The translations under genes and the position numbers were made by a program. Below the pieces are notes generated by a model. That model was not told the origin of the DNA and searched no databases. It was given only the letters and a program-made list of their open reading frames with translations. Positions 1 through 4,840 of a stretch of 30,845 nt of DNA are shown here, piece by piece (within the stretch, counting starts at the first letter, position 1; each line of letters starts with the position of its first letter). Origin of the DNA: VMFP01 sp964630025 (GTDB lineage Bacteria; Patescibacteriota; Andersenbacteria; UBA10190; CAIZMI01); NCBI GenBank assembly GCA_964630025.1, contig CAZVRG010000008.1, positions 1 to 30,845 on the forward strand. The letters run 5' to 3'.

Positions 1-28
1 GTCTCGGCGCGGCCGAGCCGCGACGGAC

Positions 29-56
29 AGCGAAGCCGGACGGACGAAGCCGGGCG
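29..56. repeat. GC-rich CGAAGCCGG direct repeat
   Basis: The word cgaagccgg occurs at 31-39 and again at 45-53. The 15-mer at 42-56 (ggacgaagccgggcg) recurs in inverted orientation at 2767-2781 downstream of tRNA-Gly, and a related word (ccggcttcgtcc) lies at 20137-20148 downstream of tRNA-Ala. A small hairpin with arms CGCGGC/GCCGCG (8-13 and 17-22) precedes it. All copies sit beside tRNA genes, so this looks like a dispersed intergenic repeat rather than coding sequence. Confidence 0.6.
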
Positions 57-75
57 CAGTATGATTTGTTATATC

Positions 76-165
76 GCCAGGGTGGCGGAACGGAAGACGC
101 TAAAGGCTTAAAACCTTTTGACCCCGCAAGGGATCGTGTGGGTTCGAGTCCCACCCCTGGCACCA
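76..165 (+). tRNA. tRNA-Leu(UAA), CCA encoded
   Basis: The acceptor arm GCCAGGG (76-82) pairs with CCCTGGC (155-161), followed by discriminator A and CCA at 163-165. The anticodon loop is CTTAAAA inside an AAAGG/CCTTT stem, giving anticodon TAA, which reads UUA. A long variable arm with a GACCCC/GGGATC-type stem identifies a class II tRNA, as expected for leucine. A possible -10 box (TATGAT, 60-65) lies just upstream but no good -35 is visible. The last 20 nt of this gene are copied at 329-348. Confidence 0.96.
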
Positions 166-348
166 TCGAACCTGTCTGGCACTTGTGCCGGTCAGGTTTG
201 ATGTTCGATTGGCGGGACTCGAAGGGTATTCCAAACACATGGACTGCTTCATGTGTTTGGAAACCCCGGCCGCGAAGGAGGAGTCCCGCTTCGAGACCGA
301 AGGTCGAGGCGGGACGACGGGTGAGCGGGAGTCCCACCCCTGGCACCA
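166..348 (+). repeat. tRNA-Leu tail-echo element (structured insert plus 20-nt copy of the tRNA 3' end)
   Basis: This stretch carries no convincing protein gene. It is a 163-bp insert (166-328) followed by an exact copy (329-348) of the final 20 nt of tRNA-Leu, gagtcccacccctggcacca, whose original is 146-165. The insert holds an imperfect hairpin just after the tRNA (169-198), an inverted copy of the T-arm (gcgggactcgaa, 212-223), a perfect 11-bp hairpin (CCAAACACATG 231-241 with CATGTGTTTGG 250-260, 8-nt loop), and a segment gagtcccgc (281-289) that pairs with 212-220 and encloses that hairpin. The same plan is found after tRNA-Pro. It may be a relic of a site-specific element, a non-coding RNA, or a tRNA-processing-linked repeat. 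The sequence alone does not decide. Confidence 0.8.
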
Positions 349-385
349 GCCTTTGCCCGACACGTTGTGTCGGAGCTTTGGCTGG
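346..385. other. Hairpin starting in the echoed CCA end
   Basis: The arm CCAGCC (346-351) begins inside the CCA of the echo and pairs with GGCTGG (380-385). Inside it is a perfect hairpin CCGACAC/GTGTCGG with a 3-nt loop. The same arrangement, with the tRNA CCA forming one arm of an outer CCAGCC/GGCTGG stem, is seen after the real tRNA-Leu(GAG) at 3205-3230. No T-run follows, so a simple intrinsic terminator is not supported. Confidence 0.55.
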
Positions 386-429
386 TCTTCAGCCACCGTC
401 CGGATGCTTAGAAATTGAGGGCGAAGGCT

Positions 430-457
430 GTCCACCGTAGCCTTGGCGAAGGTGGAC
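430..457. repeat. Intergenic hairpin with conserved AGCCTTGGCGAA loop
   Basis: The arms GTCCACC (430-436) and GGTGGAC (451-457) enclose a 14-nt loop. The 14-mer agccttggcgaagg at 439-452 is identical at 3213-3226, where the stem is a different sequence (CCAGCC/GGCTGG). A conserved loop with a variable stem defines the family. Confidence 0.6.
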
Positions 458-537
458 TTCTCTTACACAGGAAGCAGGCATATGCTGTGCGTGTCAGCAT
501 CTCGCGTTCCTTTGTATCTCTTGTACGGAGATTCACC

Positions 538-705
538 ATGACAGTGAAGAGAAGCAAGAAACGGAAACCGCGAAGTTCGCGACGTCAAAAGAAACGGAAG
601 GTCTTTATTCCGCTAAGAATGTCTCGCGATGACGATTCCGCTGTATACGATCATGTGAACTACGATATGACAATGAACGGTTCTCTTCGCACGGTAGGTA
701 CGTAA
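538..705 (+). CDS. Small highly basic protein, unknown function
   Basis: This encodes 55 aa from an ATG preceded by ggag about 8 bases upstream (acggagattcaccATG). An upstream in-frame start at 415 exists, but the ribosome site favours 538. The first half is extremely basic: residues 3-22 are almost all Lys, Arg and Ser, a protamine- or ribosomal-tail-like composition. The second half is acidic and polar (SRDDDSAVYDHVNYDM). No family is recognised. A nucleic-acid-binding role is inferred from charge only. It follows the tRNA-Leu echo element, which recalls the small basic Tpr protein beside tyrT in E. coli, but I see no sequence homology. It could also be a chance ORF, though the RBS and the following hairpins favour a gene. 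Confidence 0.55.
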   Translation: MTVKRSKKRKPRSSRRQKKRKVFIPLRMSRDDDSAVYDHVNYDMTMNGSLRTVGT

Positions 706-737
706 TATCTCCTCACATTTCTCGCCTCAGCTGCTGC

Positions 738-812
738 GTTCTCCTCGGAGAACAGTCACCCTTCCATCGCGCGGATACCGTGACTGTCTGAACGCCGCGC
801 TGGGGCGCTTTT
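738..812 (+). terminator. Hairpin cluster and putative terminator after the basic protein
   Basis: Three hairpins follow the stop codon: GTTCTC/GAGAAC near 738-753, a perfect 8-bp ACAGTCAC (752-759) with GTGACTGT (780-787), and GCGC/GCGC at 797-808 directly followed by TTTT (809-812). The last is a weak intrinsic terminator for plus-strand transcription. It ends exactly at the 3' end of the convergent minus-strand gene. Confidence 0.4.
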
Positions 813-1241
813 CTATTCTACGACTTCCATCTGTAGCGTCCGCTTTCCGAAGCGGAGCGCTTCCGTGCGTGTCGTAAACCAAATGTCGACACGATCCGAG
901 AGCCGCGGAGAATGGTGATCTTCTACGGTGAACACCATGCCCGGACGGTAGTTATGGAACCGCACGTGGGTACCAAATGGAAGGAAGTTGGTCGCGACCG
1001 TGCCATCATGGACATGCGTGCCGGATGCCGTAATAAACGGCGAACTGTCCGTCTGATCGGGTGTGGACGAATAGGCAGTCGCAAGCACGCGAAATTGGGC
1101 ACCAATCGGAACGAGCGGACGCACGTGCGGTCGCAGAGGAGCACGGCCCGGTACCGTCACCGGAGATGACGCATCTACCGGCGCCGCACCGCCAATGGTG
1201 GCAAGTGCGATCTTTTCTGTCTCCGCGACGGTGTCGGTCAT
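813..1241 (-). CDS. 3D-domain (RlpA/double-psi beta-barrel-like) protein, 5' end uncertain
   Basis: The C-terminal part matches the 3D-domain pattern: ATAYSSTPDQTDSSPFITASG, then FLPFGTHVRF, then a VEDHHSPRLSDRVDIWF segment corresponding to the usual V.D.....D.R.D.w stretch. This fold occurs in cell-wall lytic transglycosylase-like proteins, usually secreted. From ATG 1241 the product is 142 aa and has no signal peptide. In the same frame the ORF stays open to 1391 without a standard start, and its translation there contains PLPAIVAELFNDPLLAGRS, which resembles a signal-peptidase region. A hydrophobic start (MFALFLMCPLGPTGHFFF, ATG at 1371) lies one base out of frame. A frameshift near the T-runs at about 1311-1326, real or from sequencing, would give a full secreted protein. 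The upstream gene at 1392-1733 has the same orientation. Confidence 0.7.
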   Translation of the reverse strand: MTDTVAETEKIALATIGGAAPVDASSPVTVPGRAPLRPHVRPLVPIGAQFRVLATAYSSTPDQTDSSPFITASGTHVHDGTVATNFLPFGTHVRFHNYRPGMVFTVEDHHSPRLSDRVDIWFTTRTEALRFGKRTLQMEVVE

Positions 1242-1391
1242 CGCTTCCGCAGACCGTCCCGCGAGCAGCGGATCGTTGAACAGCTCGGCAACAATCGCTG
1301 GCAGAGGGAATGTCGTAAAAGAAAAAGTGCCCCGTGGGTCCCAAAGGGCACATGAGGAAAAGAGCGAACATACTGAAGATCCGACGCGTGA

Positions 1392-1733
1392 TTACAGACC
1401 GGGAACGGATTCGGGACGTTCGAGCTTCACATAGTCGAGTTCCCCTGCGGGATCGAGATATGCGCGCAGTATCCGCAGAATATGCCGACGGATGTGCTTC
1501 CATCGCGCCCGACGCGATTTGGTCACGCCGACCGTGAGGACGCCGTGCCGGCGCTCGATCACGTAGTGGGAGACGCGGGGAACGTTGAGAAGATCCTGCA
1601 CCACCGACGACTCTGCGCGTTCTCCTGTTCTGTAGAGTCCGTCGGGAATGCCCAGACGCACAACACTGTCCTCGAAAATGATGATGTCCATGATGCTCGT
1701 GTTCTTCGGGCAATACCGCAGTGCGTACCGCAT
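1392..1733 (-). CDS. Hypothetical basic protein, 113 aa
   Basis: The ATG start at 1733 is supported by GGAG seven bases upstream on the minus strand (GGAGaagcacgATG). The protein is mixed alpha/beta by eye, with an Arg-rich middle (TKSRRARWKHIRRHILRIL) and no membrane segment. I do not recognise a family. The pattern of a beta-strand VLTVGV followed by a basic helix loosely recalls DUF721/DciA-like proteins, but that is only an impression. It is upstream of, and co-directional with, the 3D-domain gene. Confidence 0.55.
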   Translation of the reverse strand: MRYALRYCPKNTSIMDIIIFEDSVVRLGIPDGLYRTGERAESSVVQDLLNVPRVSHYVIERRHGVLTVGVTKSRRARWKHIRRHILRILRAYLDPAGELDYVKLERPESVPGL

Positions 1734-1819
1734 CGTGCTTCTCCGGCTGGGAAGGAACAGCTACCCGCGCTGTACGGTAGAAGAATAAACGAGTTTGTAA
1801 AGGGGTTGAAAAACGGGTA

Positions 1820-1841
1820 GGAGACGGGAATTCTCCTCACC
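1820..1841 (-). repeat. tRNA-Gly tail echo 2 (22-bp direct repeat)
   Basis: This 22-bp sequence is identical to 2481-2502, so the two copies flank the ParB-like gene. Read on the minus strand it contains AATTCCCGTCTCC, the first 13 nt of the tRNA-Gly(GCC) tail beginning at T-loop position 57. It is preceded by GGTGAGGAG. The remaining tail, through CCA, is not conserved. Confidence 0.7.
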
Positions 1842-1847
1842 GATCAA

Positions 1848-2456
1848 TCAGAAAAATACCCAGTGCTGAATATCCGGTGAATATCCGATGATAACCTCTA
1901 ATGCACGCGGGAGATGTGGAGCGCTTTTGTGCGCCAGCAGATAGGCAGTTAGTCGAGCGTGACCTTCAAGAATAACAAGTTTTTTCTTTCCTCTCCTGCC
2001 AACAAGAATGATCTCCGGGAATTTCTCGCCAACCTCGATCTTTTTAGCTAATGCAAAAAGACGCTCGTTTTGCGCTTCTCCAGCGTGCAAGCGCTTCACC
2101 GCGTTGGTCACTTGCCGCGTGCCTCCAGAGAGACTCTCCCAATACGGATCATGATTGATATAGCACGCCGCTGACAGATCACCGATATTCATGCGTACTC
2201 GCTCCCATTCCATATTTTCCGGTAAACCCTTGAAAAGGCCGTCATTGCGGCCATATCCCCTCGACATAGATAAGACCTGTCTTCTGACTTGGTTTTCAAT
2301 GTCGCTTTTTATATTTGGCGATCGAAGGAGTAAGGGTTTCTCACCCAATGAATCGAGAATCCCTCGAATCTTCTCTCCCCATCGAGGCGAATCTATCTCC
2401 GCCTTCAAAAAGGTGGCTATCATTTCGTCTTCACTAACTCTTCCTAGCGCTCTCAT
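1848..2456 (-). CDS. ParB-like domain protein, possible gene cassette
   Basis: This encodes 202 aa. The C-terminal region has the ParB/sulfiredoxin-like signature, a strand IILVGRRGKKKLVILEGHAR followed by LTAYLL, resembling the G.H/R segment of ParB-type nuclease or CTPase folds. The N-terminal half is helical and unassigned. The gene is flanked by two identical 22-bp repeats (1820-1841, 2481-2502) that contain a tRNA-Gly tail fragment, and it looks AT-richer than its neighbours, so transfer as a cassette is plausible. A TATATT box lies only about 10 bases before the ATG, so the mRNA may have almost no leader. The exact role is not known. The protein is too short to be a standard chromosomal ParB. 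Confidence 0.7.
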   Translation of the reverse strand: MRALGRVSEDEMIATFLKAEIDSPRWGEKIRGILDSLGEKPLLLRSPNIKSDIENQVRRQVLSMSRGYGRNDGLFKGLPENMEWERVRMNIGDLSAACYINHDPYWESLSGGTRQVTNAVKRLHAGEAQNERLFALAKKIEVGEKFPEIILVGRRGKKKLVILEGHARLTAYLLAHKSAPHLPRALEVIIGYSPDIQHWVFF

Positions 2457-2480
2457 TCATACAATATAGGACGCGGACGG

Positions 2481-2502
2481 GGAGACGGGAATTCTCCTCA
2501 CC
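2481..2502 (-). repeat. tRNA-Gly tail echo 1 (22-bp direct repeat)
   Basis: This is the second copy of the 22-bp repeat. On the minus strand 14 nt (AATTCCCGTCTCCC) match the tRNA-Gly tail at 2912-2899 from position 57 onward. The base preceding the match is G, where the tRNA has C56, and the upstream flank is GACGGGTGAGGAG. The tRNA-Leu echo at 329 has a similar flank (GACGGGTGAGCGG). Confidence 0.7.
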
Positions 2503-2514
2503 CGTCACATGGCC

Positions 2515-2751
2515 TCAAAAATGCTTTTTGGAAAATGCGCGGCCGGAATGAGACTTTAAATATCGCTCAAACTTCTCCGCCCTTTGCAGATCTTCAAAAG
2601 CCACATACGTTTTCAGCCTCCAAGGACCGAACTTACTCGTGTGGCGACTGCTCCTGTCGTTATGCTCCGCGAGCCTTCGTTCGATGCTGTCTGTAAGACC
2701 AACATACCAATGCTCTGCATCTTCTGACTCGAGCATGTATACGTAATGCAC
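2515..2751 (-). CDS. Small GIY-YIG nuclease-domain protein
   Basis: This encodes 78 aa from a GTG start at 2751, giving (M)HYVYMLESEDAEHWYVGLTD. It has the standard compact GIY-YIG layout: YVY near residue 3, YVG near 17, RRLAEHN with the catalytic-type Arg, and a C-terminal KFERYLKSHSGRAFSKKHF resembling the usual E.kyLK...GR....K. A Glu for metal binding is present in the RAEKFE helix. Such stand-alone UvrC-N-domain-like proteins are small putative nucleases of unknown cellular role and are common beside RNA genes in CPR genomes. It lies between tRNA-Gly and the first tail echo. No strong RBS is seen. An alternative ATG start at 2736 would delete the conserved YVY. Confidence 0.85.
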   Translation of the reverse strand: MHYVYMLESEDAEHWYVGLTDSIERRLAEHNDRSSRHTSKFGPWRLKTYVAFEDLQRAEKFERYLKSHSGRAFSKKHF

Positions 2752-2766
2752 AACTGTAGTATGGAT

Positions 2767-2892
2767 CGCCCGGCTTCGTCCGGCTACACTTCGTTCGCCG
2801 AGACTCCGCCGTGGCATCCGGCTGCAGAGGAAATTGCTATCACGGCGAAGTCCCGCGGCGAAGCTACAAGCGAAGCCGGGGACAAAGCCGGA
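2767..2892. repeat. GC-rich palindromic intergenic repeats downstream of tRNA-Gly
   Basis: This stretch is dense in words such as ggcttcgtccggc, aagcgaagccgg and caaagccgg, including the 15-mer cgcccggcttcgtcc (2767-2781) that is the reverse complement of 42-56. It overlaps no convincing gene and separates tRNA-Gly from the GIY-YIG gene. Confidence 0.5.
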
Positions 2893-2967
2893 TGGAGCGG
2901 GAGACGGGAATTGAACCCGCTGCCTCTTCCTTGGCAAGGAAGCGTTCTGCCGATGAACTACTCCCGC
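2893..2967 (-). tRNA. tRNA-Gly(GCC), CCA encoded
   Basis: The 75-nt gene has acceptor GCGGGAG pairing with CTCCCGC, and an encoded CCA at 2895-2893. The anticodon loop is TTGCCAA in a CTTCC/GGAAG stem, giving GCC. It is the most downstream member of a four-tRNA minus-strand array. Parts of its tail recur at 2481-2502 and 1820-1841. Confidence 0.96.
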
Positions 2968-2969
2968 AT

Positions 2970-3044
2970 TGGTGCCGGGGGGCAGAATCGAACTGCCTAC
3001 GCCAGCCTCTTCAGGGCTGCGCTCTGCCAATGAGCTACCCCGGC
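2970..3044 (-). tRNA. tRNA-Phe(GAA), CCA encoded
   Basis: The 75-nt gene has acceptor GCCGGGG/CCCCGGC with discriminator A and CCA. The anticodon loop CTGAAGA sits in a CAGCC/GGCTG stem, giving GAA. The T arm is GGCAG-TTCGATT-CTGCC. It is two bases upstream of tRNA-Gly in the same transcript. Confidence 0.96.
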
Positions 3045-3115
3045 GCGAAAGAAAGAACCAGTAATGCTGTTGTAGGGTAGCGCATGCACGCAACCGGCTC
3101 AAGAGACTACGTCTT

Positions 3116-3190
3116 TGGTGGGCACTGAGGGATTCGAACCCCCGACCTCTGCGATGTAAACGCATTGCTCTACCACTGAGCTAAGTGCCC
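3116..3190 (-). tRNA. tRNA-Val(UAC), CCA encoded
   Basis: The 75-nt gene has acceptor GGGCACT/AGTGCCC and terminal ACCA. The anticodon loop is TTTACAT, giving TAC. The top pair of the anticodon stem (A27-G43) is a mismatch, but the other arms are regular. Confidence 0.95.
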
Positions 3191-3202
3191 AAAGCGGCCA
3201 AA

Positions 3203-3230
3203 GGCCAGCCGAAGCCTTGGCGAAGGCTGG
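3203..3230. repeat. Hairpin with conserved AGCCTTGGCGAA loop fused to tRNA-Leu(GAG) 3' end
   Basis: CCAGCC (3205-3210) pairs with GGCTGG (3225-3230) around a 14-nt loop nearly identical to that at 437-450. The right arm is built from the complement of the tRNA-Leu(GAG) CCA end (3228-3230). On the tRNA's strand the transcript runs straight from CCA into this hairpin. Confidence 0.6.
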
Positions 3231-3313
3231 TGCGGCCGGTGGGATTTGAACCCACACGGGTTTCCCCATACGCCCCTCAAGCGTACGTGTCTACCAGGTT
3301 CCACCACGGCCGC
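3228..3313 (-). tRNA. tRNA-Leu(GAG), CCA encoded
   Basis: The 86-nt class II tRNA has acceptor GCGGCCG/CGGCCGC with discriminator A and CCA. The anticodon loop TTGAGGG in a TACGC/GCGTA stem gives GAG. The variable arm ATGGGGAAACCCGT forms a short hairpin. It is the first gene of the minus-strand tRNA array. Confidence 0.96.
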
Positions 3314-3338
3314 AAAAGCAAAAAAGAACCGTTAAAAG

Positions 3339-3367
3339 AGAATACGGTCAGACAATCCGAATTGCAA
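3339..3367 (-). promoter_or_regulatory. Putative sigma70 promoter of the tRNA array
   Basis: On the minus strand TTGCAA (3367-3362) is separated by 17 bases from TATTCT (3344-3339), about 25 bases before tRNA-Leu(GAG). Both boxes match consensus at 4 of 6 positions. Position and AT-rich discriminator support it. Confidence 0.4.
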
Positions 3368-3391
3368 CACCTGACTGCTCGCATCTGGATT

Positions 3392-3420
3392 TTGACCCTT
3401 GTTGAATAGTACTGTACGGT
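3392..3420 (+). promoter_or_regulatory. Possible weak promoter of the HAD gene
   Basis: TTGACC (3392-3397), a 17-base spacer, then TACGGT (3415-3420), located about 55 bases before the GTG start at 3476. The -35 is good and the -10 poor. It overlaps the palindromic stretch agtactgtacggtac and the divergent tRNA promoter region. The rest of 3314-3475 holds nothing else that I can identify. Confidence 0.25.
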
Positions 3421-3475
3421 ACAAACCCGATAAGCGTTCTTTATTACAACTTTTCAACATACGGAGAGATCATTC

Positions 3476-4147
3476 GTGGAGAAAGCATATACGGTTGATG
3501 CCGTTGTGTTCGACCTTGATGGAACGTTGCTCTCCATCACATACGGGTTAGAACTCCTGCAACGCGTGTATGAAGAGCTACGCTACCCACCCGTGGATTG
3601 GAGCCACGTACGCCGTCTCTGGGGAACGCCGTTTCGAGAATTACTGCGTCATATATCCCCGCATGCGGATCTTGCCGCTATTAAGTCCAAGTGGCGAGAA
3701 CTCGAAGCAGCCGGAACACGTATGTGGCCGGCAATTACGGGAGCGCCCTTTGTGATCCAGCAGTTACGGAAGGATAGACTGCCTCTTGTGCTGCATACGA
3801 ATCGCCACAGCTATGAACGCCTGGATGAACGACTGCACGGTGCGCAGATCCATCGCGAGCTGTTCACATTTGTGCATACGCCGGAGGACGGCGTTGCGAA
3901 ACCGCATCCCGATGCTCTGCGCGGTGTCCTCGCTCGACTTAATGGACACGGATGTATTCTTCCCGATCGCGTGGTCGTCGTGAGTGATCAAATGCAAGAT
4001 GCAGATATGACGTTTGCCTGCGGTTGTCGCTTCATTGGTGTCTGCACGGGCGCAGCAACGGAAGAAGACTTTGCGCCATATCGGGATCGCGGCGCCATTA
4101 TTGTCCCTTCCGTCGCGGACGTACCGGATATCCTTTGTTCATTGTGA
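3476..4147 (+). CDS. HAD-superfamily hydrolase (phosphoglycolate phosphatase-like)
   Basis: This encodes 223 aa from GTG at 3476, with ggag about 8 bases upstream. Motif I is DLDGT (D13 nucleophile, D15 acid/base, T17). Residues 20-90 form a helical C1 cap. Motif II is HTNRH with T108, motif III is K142 in AKPHPDAL, and motif IV is SDQMQD (D171, D175), where the usual GD is SD. This organisation is that of HAD subfamily IA enzymes such as phosphoglycolate phosphatase or beta-phosphoglucomutase. The substrate cannot be told. A strong terminator follows immediately and the next gene is convergent, so it is a single-gene unit. Confidence 0.88.
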   Translation: MEKAYTVDAVVFDLDGTLLSITYGLELLQRVYEELRYPPVDWSHVRRLWGTPFRELLRHISPHADLAAIKSKWRELEAAGTRMWPAITGAPFVIQQLRKDRLPLVLHTNRHSYERLDERLHGAQIHRELFTFVHTPEDGVAKPHPDALRGVLARLNGHGCILPDRVVVVSDQMQDADMTFACGCRFIGVCTGAATEEDFAPYRDRGAIIVPSVADVPDILCSL

Positions 4148-4176
4148 ACCCCGTCGCGGCGGGGTTCTTTTTCTTA
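4147..4176 (+). terminator. Rho-independent terminator of the HAD gene
   Basis: AACCCCG (4147-4153) pairs with CGGGGTT (4160-4166), followed by CTTTTTCTT. The arm begins at the last base of the TGA stop. The T-run overlaps the end of the convergent UDG gene. Confidence 0.85.
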
Positions 4177-4827
4177 AAACAGCGACCCCTGCGGAGGAGG
4201 CGTCTTCTCCATGGCGGACACCGAGGGAGGTTCTTCAAGCGCAGGAATATCCGCGCGTTCTTTCACTTGTTTTAGAATGGCGGGAAGCTTCGCCATATCA
4301 TCAAACAAGACCTGCTTCAGACTCCCCTGATACAGCGCGGCAGCGGGATGGTAGACCGGAAAATAGACTTGCGCTCCAACACGATACGGTTTTCCGCGCA
4401 CCTGACTGATGCTTTTTCCCGGAAGAAACCGTGCAAGCGCATGGCGACCAAGCAACACAATCACCTTCGGTTGAATGGTACTGATTTGCCGATGCAGATA
4501 TGGCCAACACGCCTCGACTTCTTCTGGGAGAGGATCGCGATTGCCGGGAGGCCGATGCTTGATGACGTTTGCGATAAAGACATCATTCCGCGTCAGCCCA
4601 ATATGCTTCAGCAGCTCTTCGAGAAGCCGGCCCGCGGCGCCCACAAACGGCCGCCCCAGTTCATCTTCTTTCTGTCCTGGCCCTTCCCCAATGAACAGAA
4701 TATCCGCATCCGGGTTTCCTTCGCCGGGAACGCCCCGTGTCGCGGTTTTGTAGAGAGGGCAGAGTGTGCACAGCTCGACTTCGTCGGCAACCTTCTGAAG
4801 TTCTTTAGCCCTCTCTTCCCGATTCAT
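4174..4827 (-). CDS. Family 4 (UDGa-type) uracil-DNA glycosylase
   Basis: This encodes 217 aa. It removes uracil from DNA as the first step of base excision repair. It has the family signature GEGPGQKEDELGRPFVG (48-63), the NVIKHRPPGNRDP motif (87-99) and the second catalytic motif with H160 (VYHPAAAL). Family 4 enzymes carry a 4Fe-4S cluster held by four Cys. Here C20, C23 and C107 are present, but the position usually KCRPP is KHRPP, so H91 replaces the third Cys. His ligation or an altered cluster is possible. The C-terminal extension is Pro-rich and ends GSLF. It is followed upstream in the same direction by endonuclease IV 13 bases away, a sensible repair pair. Confidence 0.92.
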   Translation of the reverse strand: MNREERAKELQKVADEVELCTLCPLYKTATRGVPGEGNPDADILFIGEGPGQKEDELGRPFVGAAGRLLEELLKHIGLTRNDVFIANVIKHRPPGNRDPLPEEVEACWPYLHRQISTIQPKVIVLLGRHALARFLPGKSISQVRGKPYRVGAQVYFPVYHPAAALYQGSLKQVLFDDMAKLPAILKQVKERADIPALEEPPSVSAMEKTPPPQGSLF

Positions 4828-4840
4828 GGGCGTTTTCGCA

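Noticed and set aside
166..348. CRISPR array
   Set aside because: Repeats are tRNA tails with a single structured spacer, not regularly spaced repeats with diverse spacers. No cas genes are in the window.
66..440. Plus- and minus-strand frames across tRNA-Leu and the echo element
   Set aside because: They translate the tRNA and its echo (repeated PTPGT and WCQGWDS words are the tRNA tail), so they are not proteins.
1820..2912. Intact integrative element with integrase at tRNA-Gly
   Set aside because: No recombinase or transposase gene is visible anywhere in the window. Only a ParB-like and a GIY-YIG gene lie between the repeats.
2515..3165. Long minus-strand frame of 216 codons through the tRNA cluster
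   Set aside because: Only its last 78 codons match GIY-YIG. The upstream part is translated tRNA genes (Gly, Phe and part of Val) and repeats, so the gene was limited to 2515-2751.
4174..4200. Bidirectional terminator between the HAD and UDG genes
   Set aside because: The hairpin is followed by a T-run only on the plus strand. On the minus strand the downstream sequence is TTCACAATG without a T-run.
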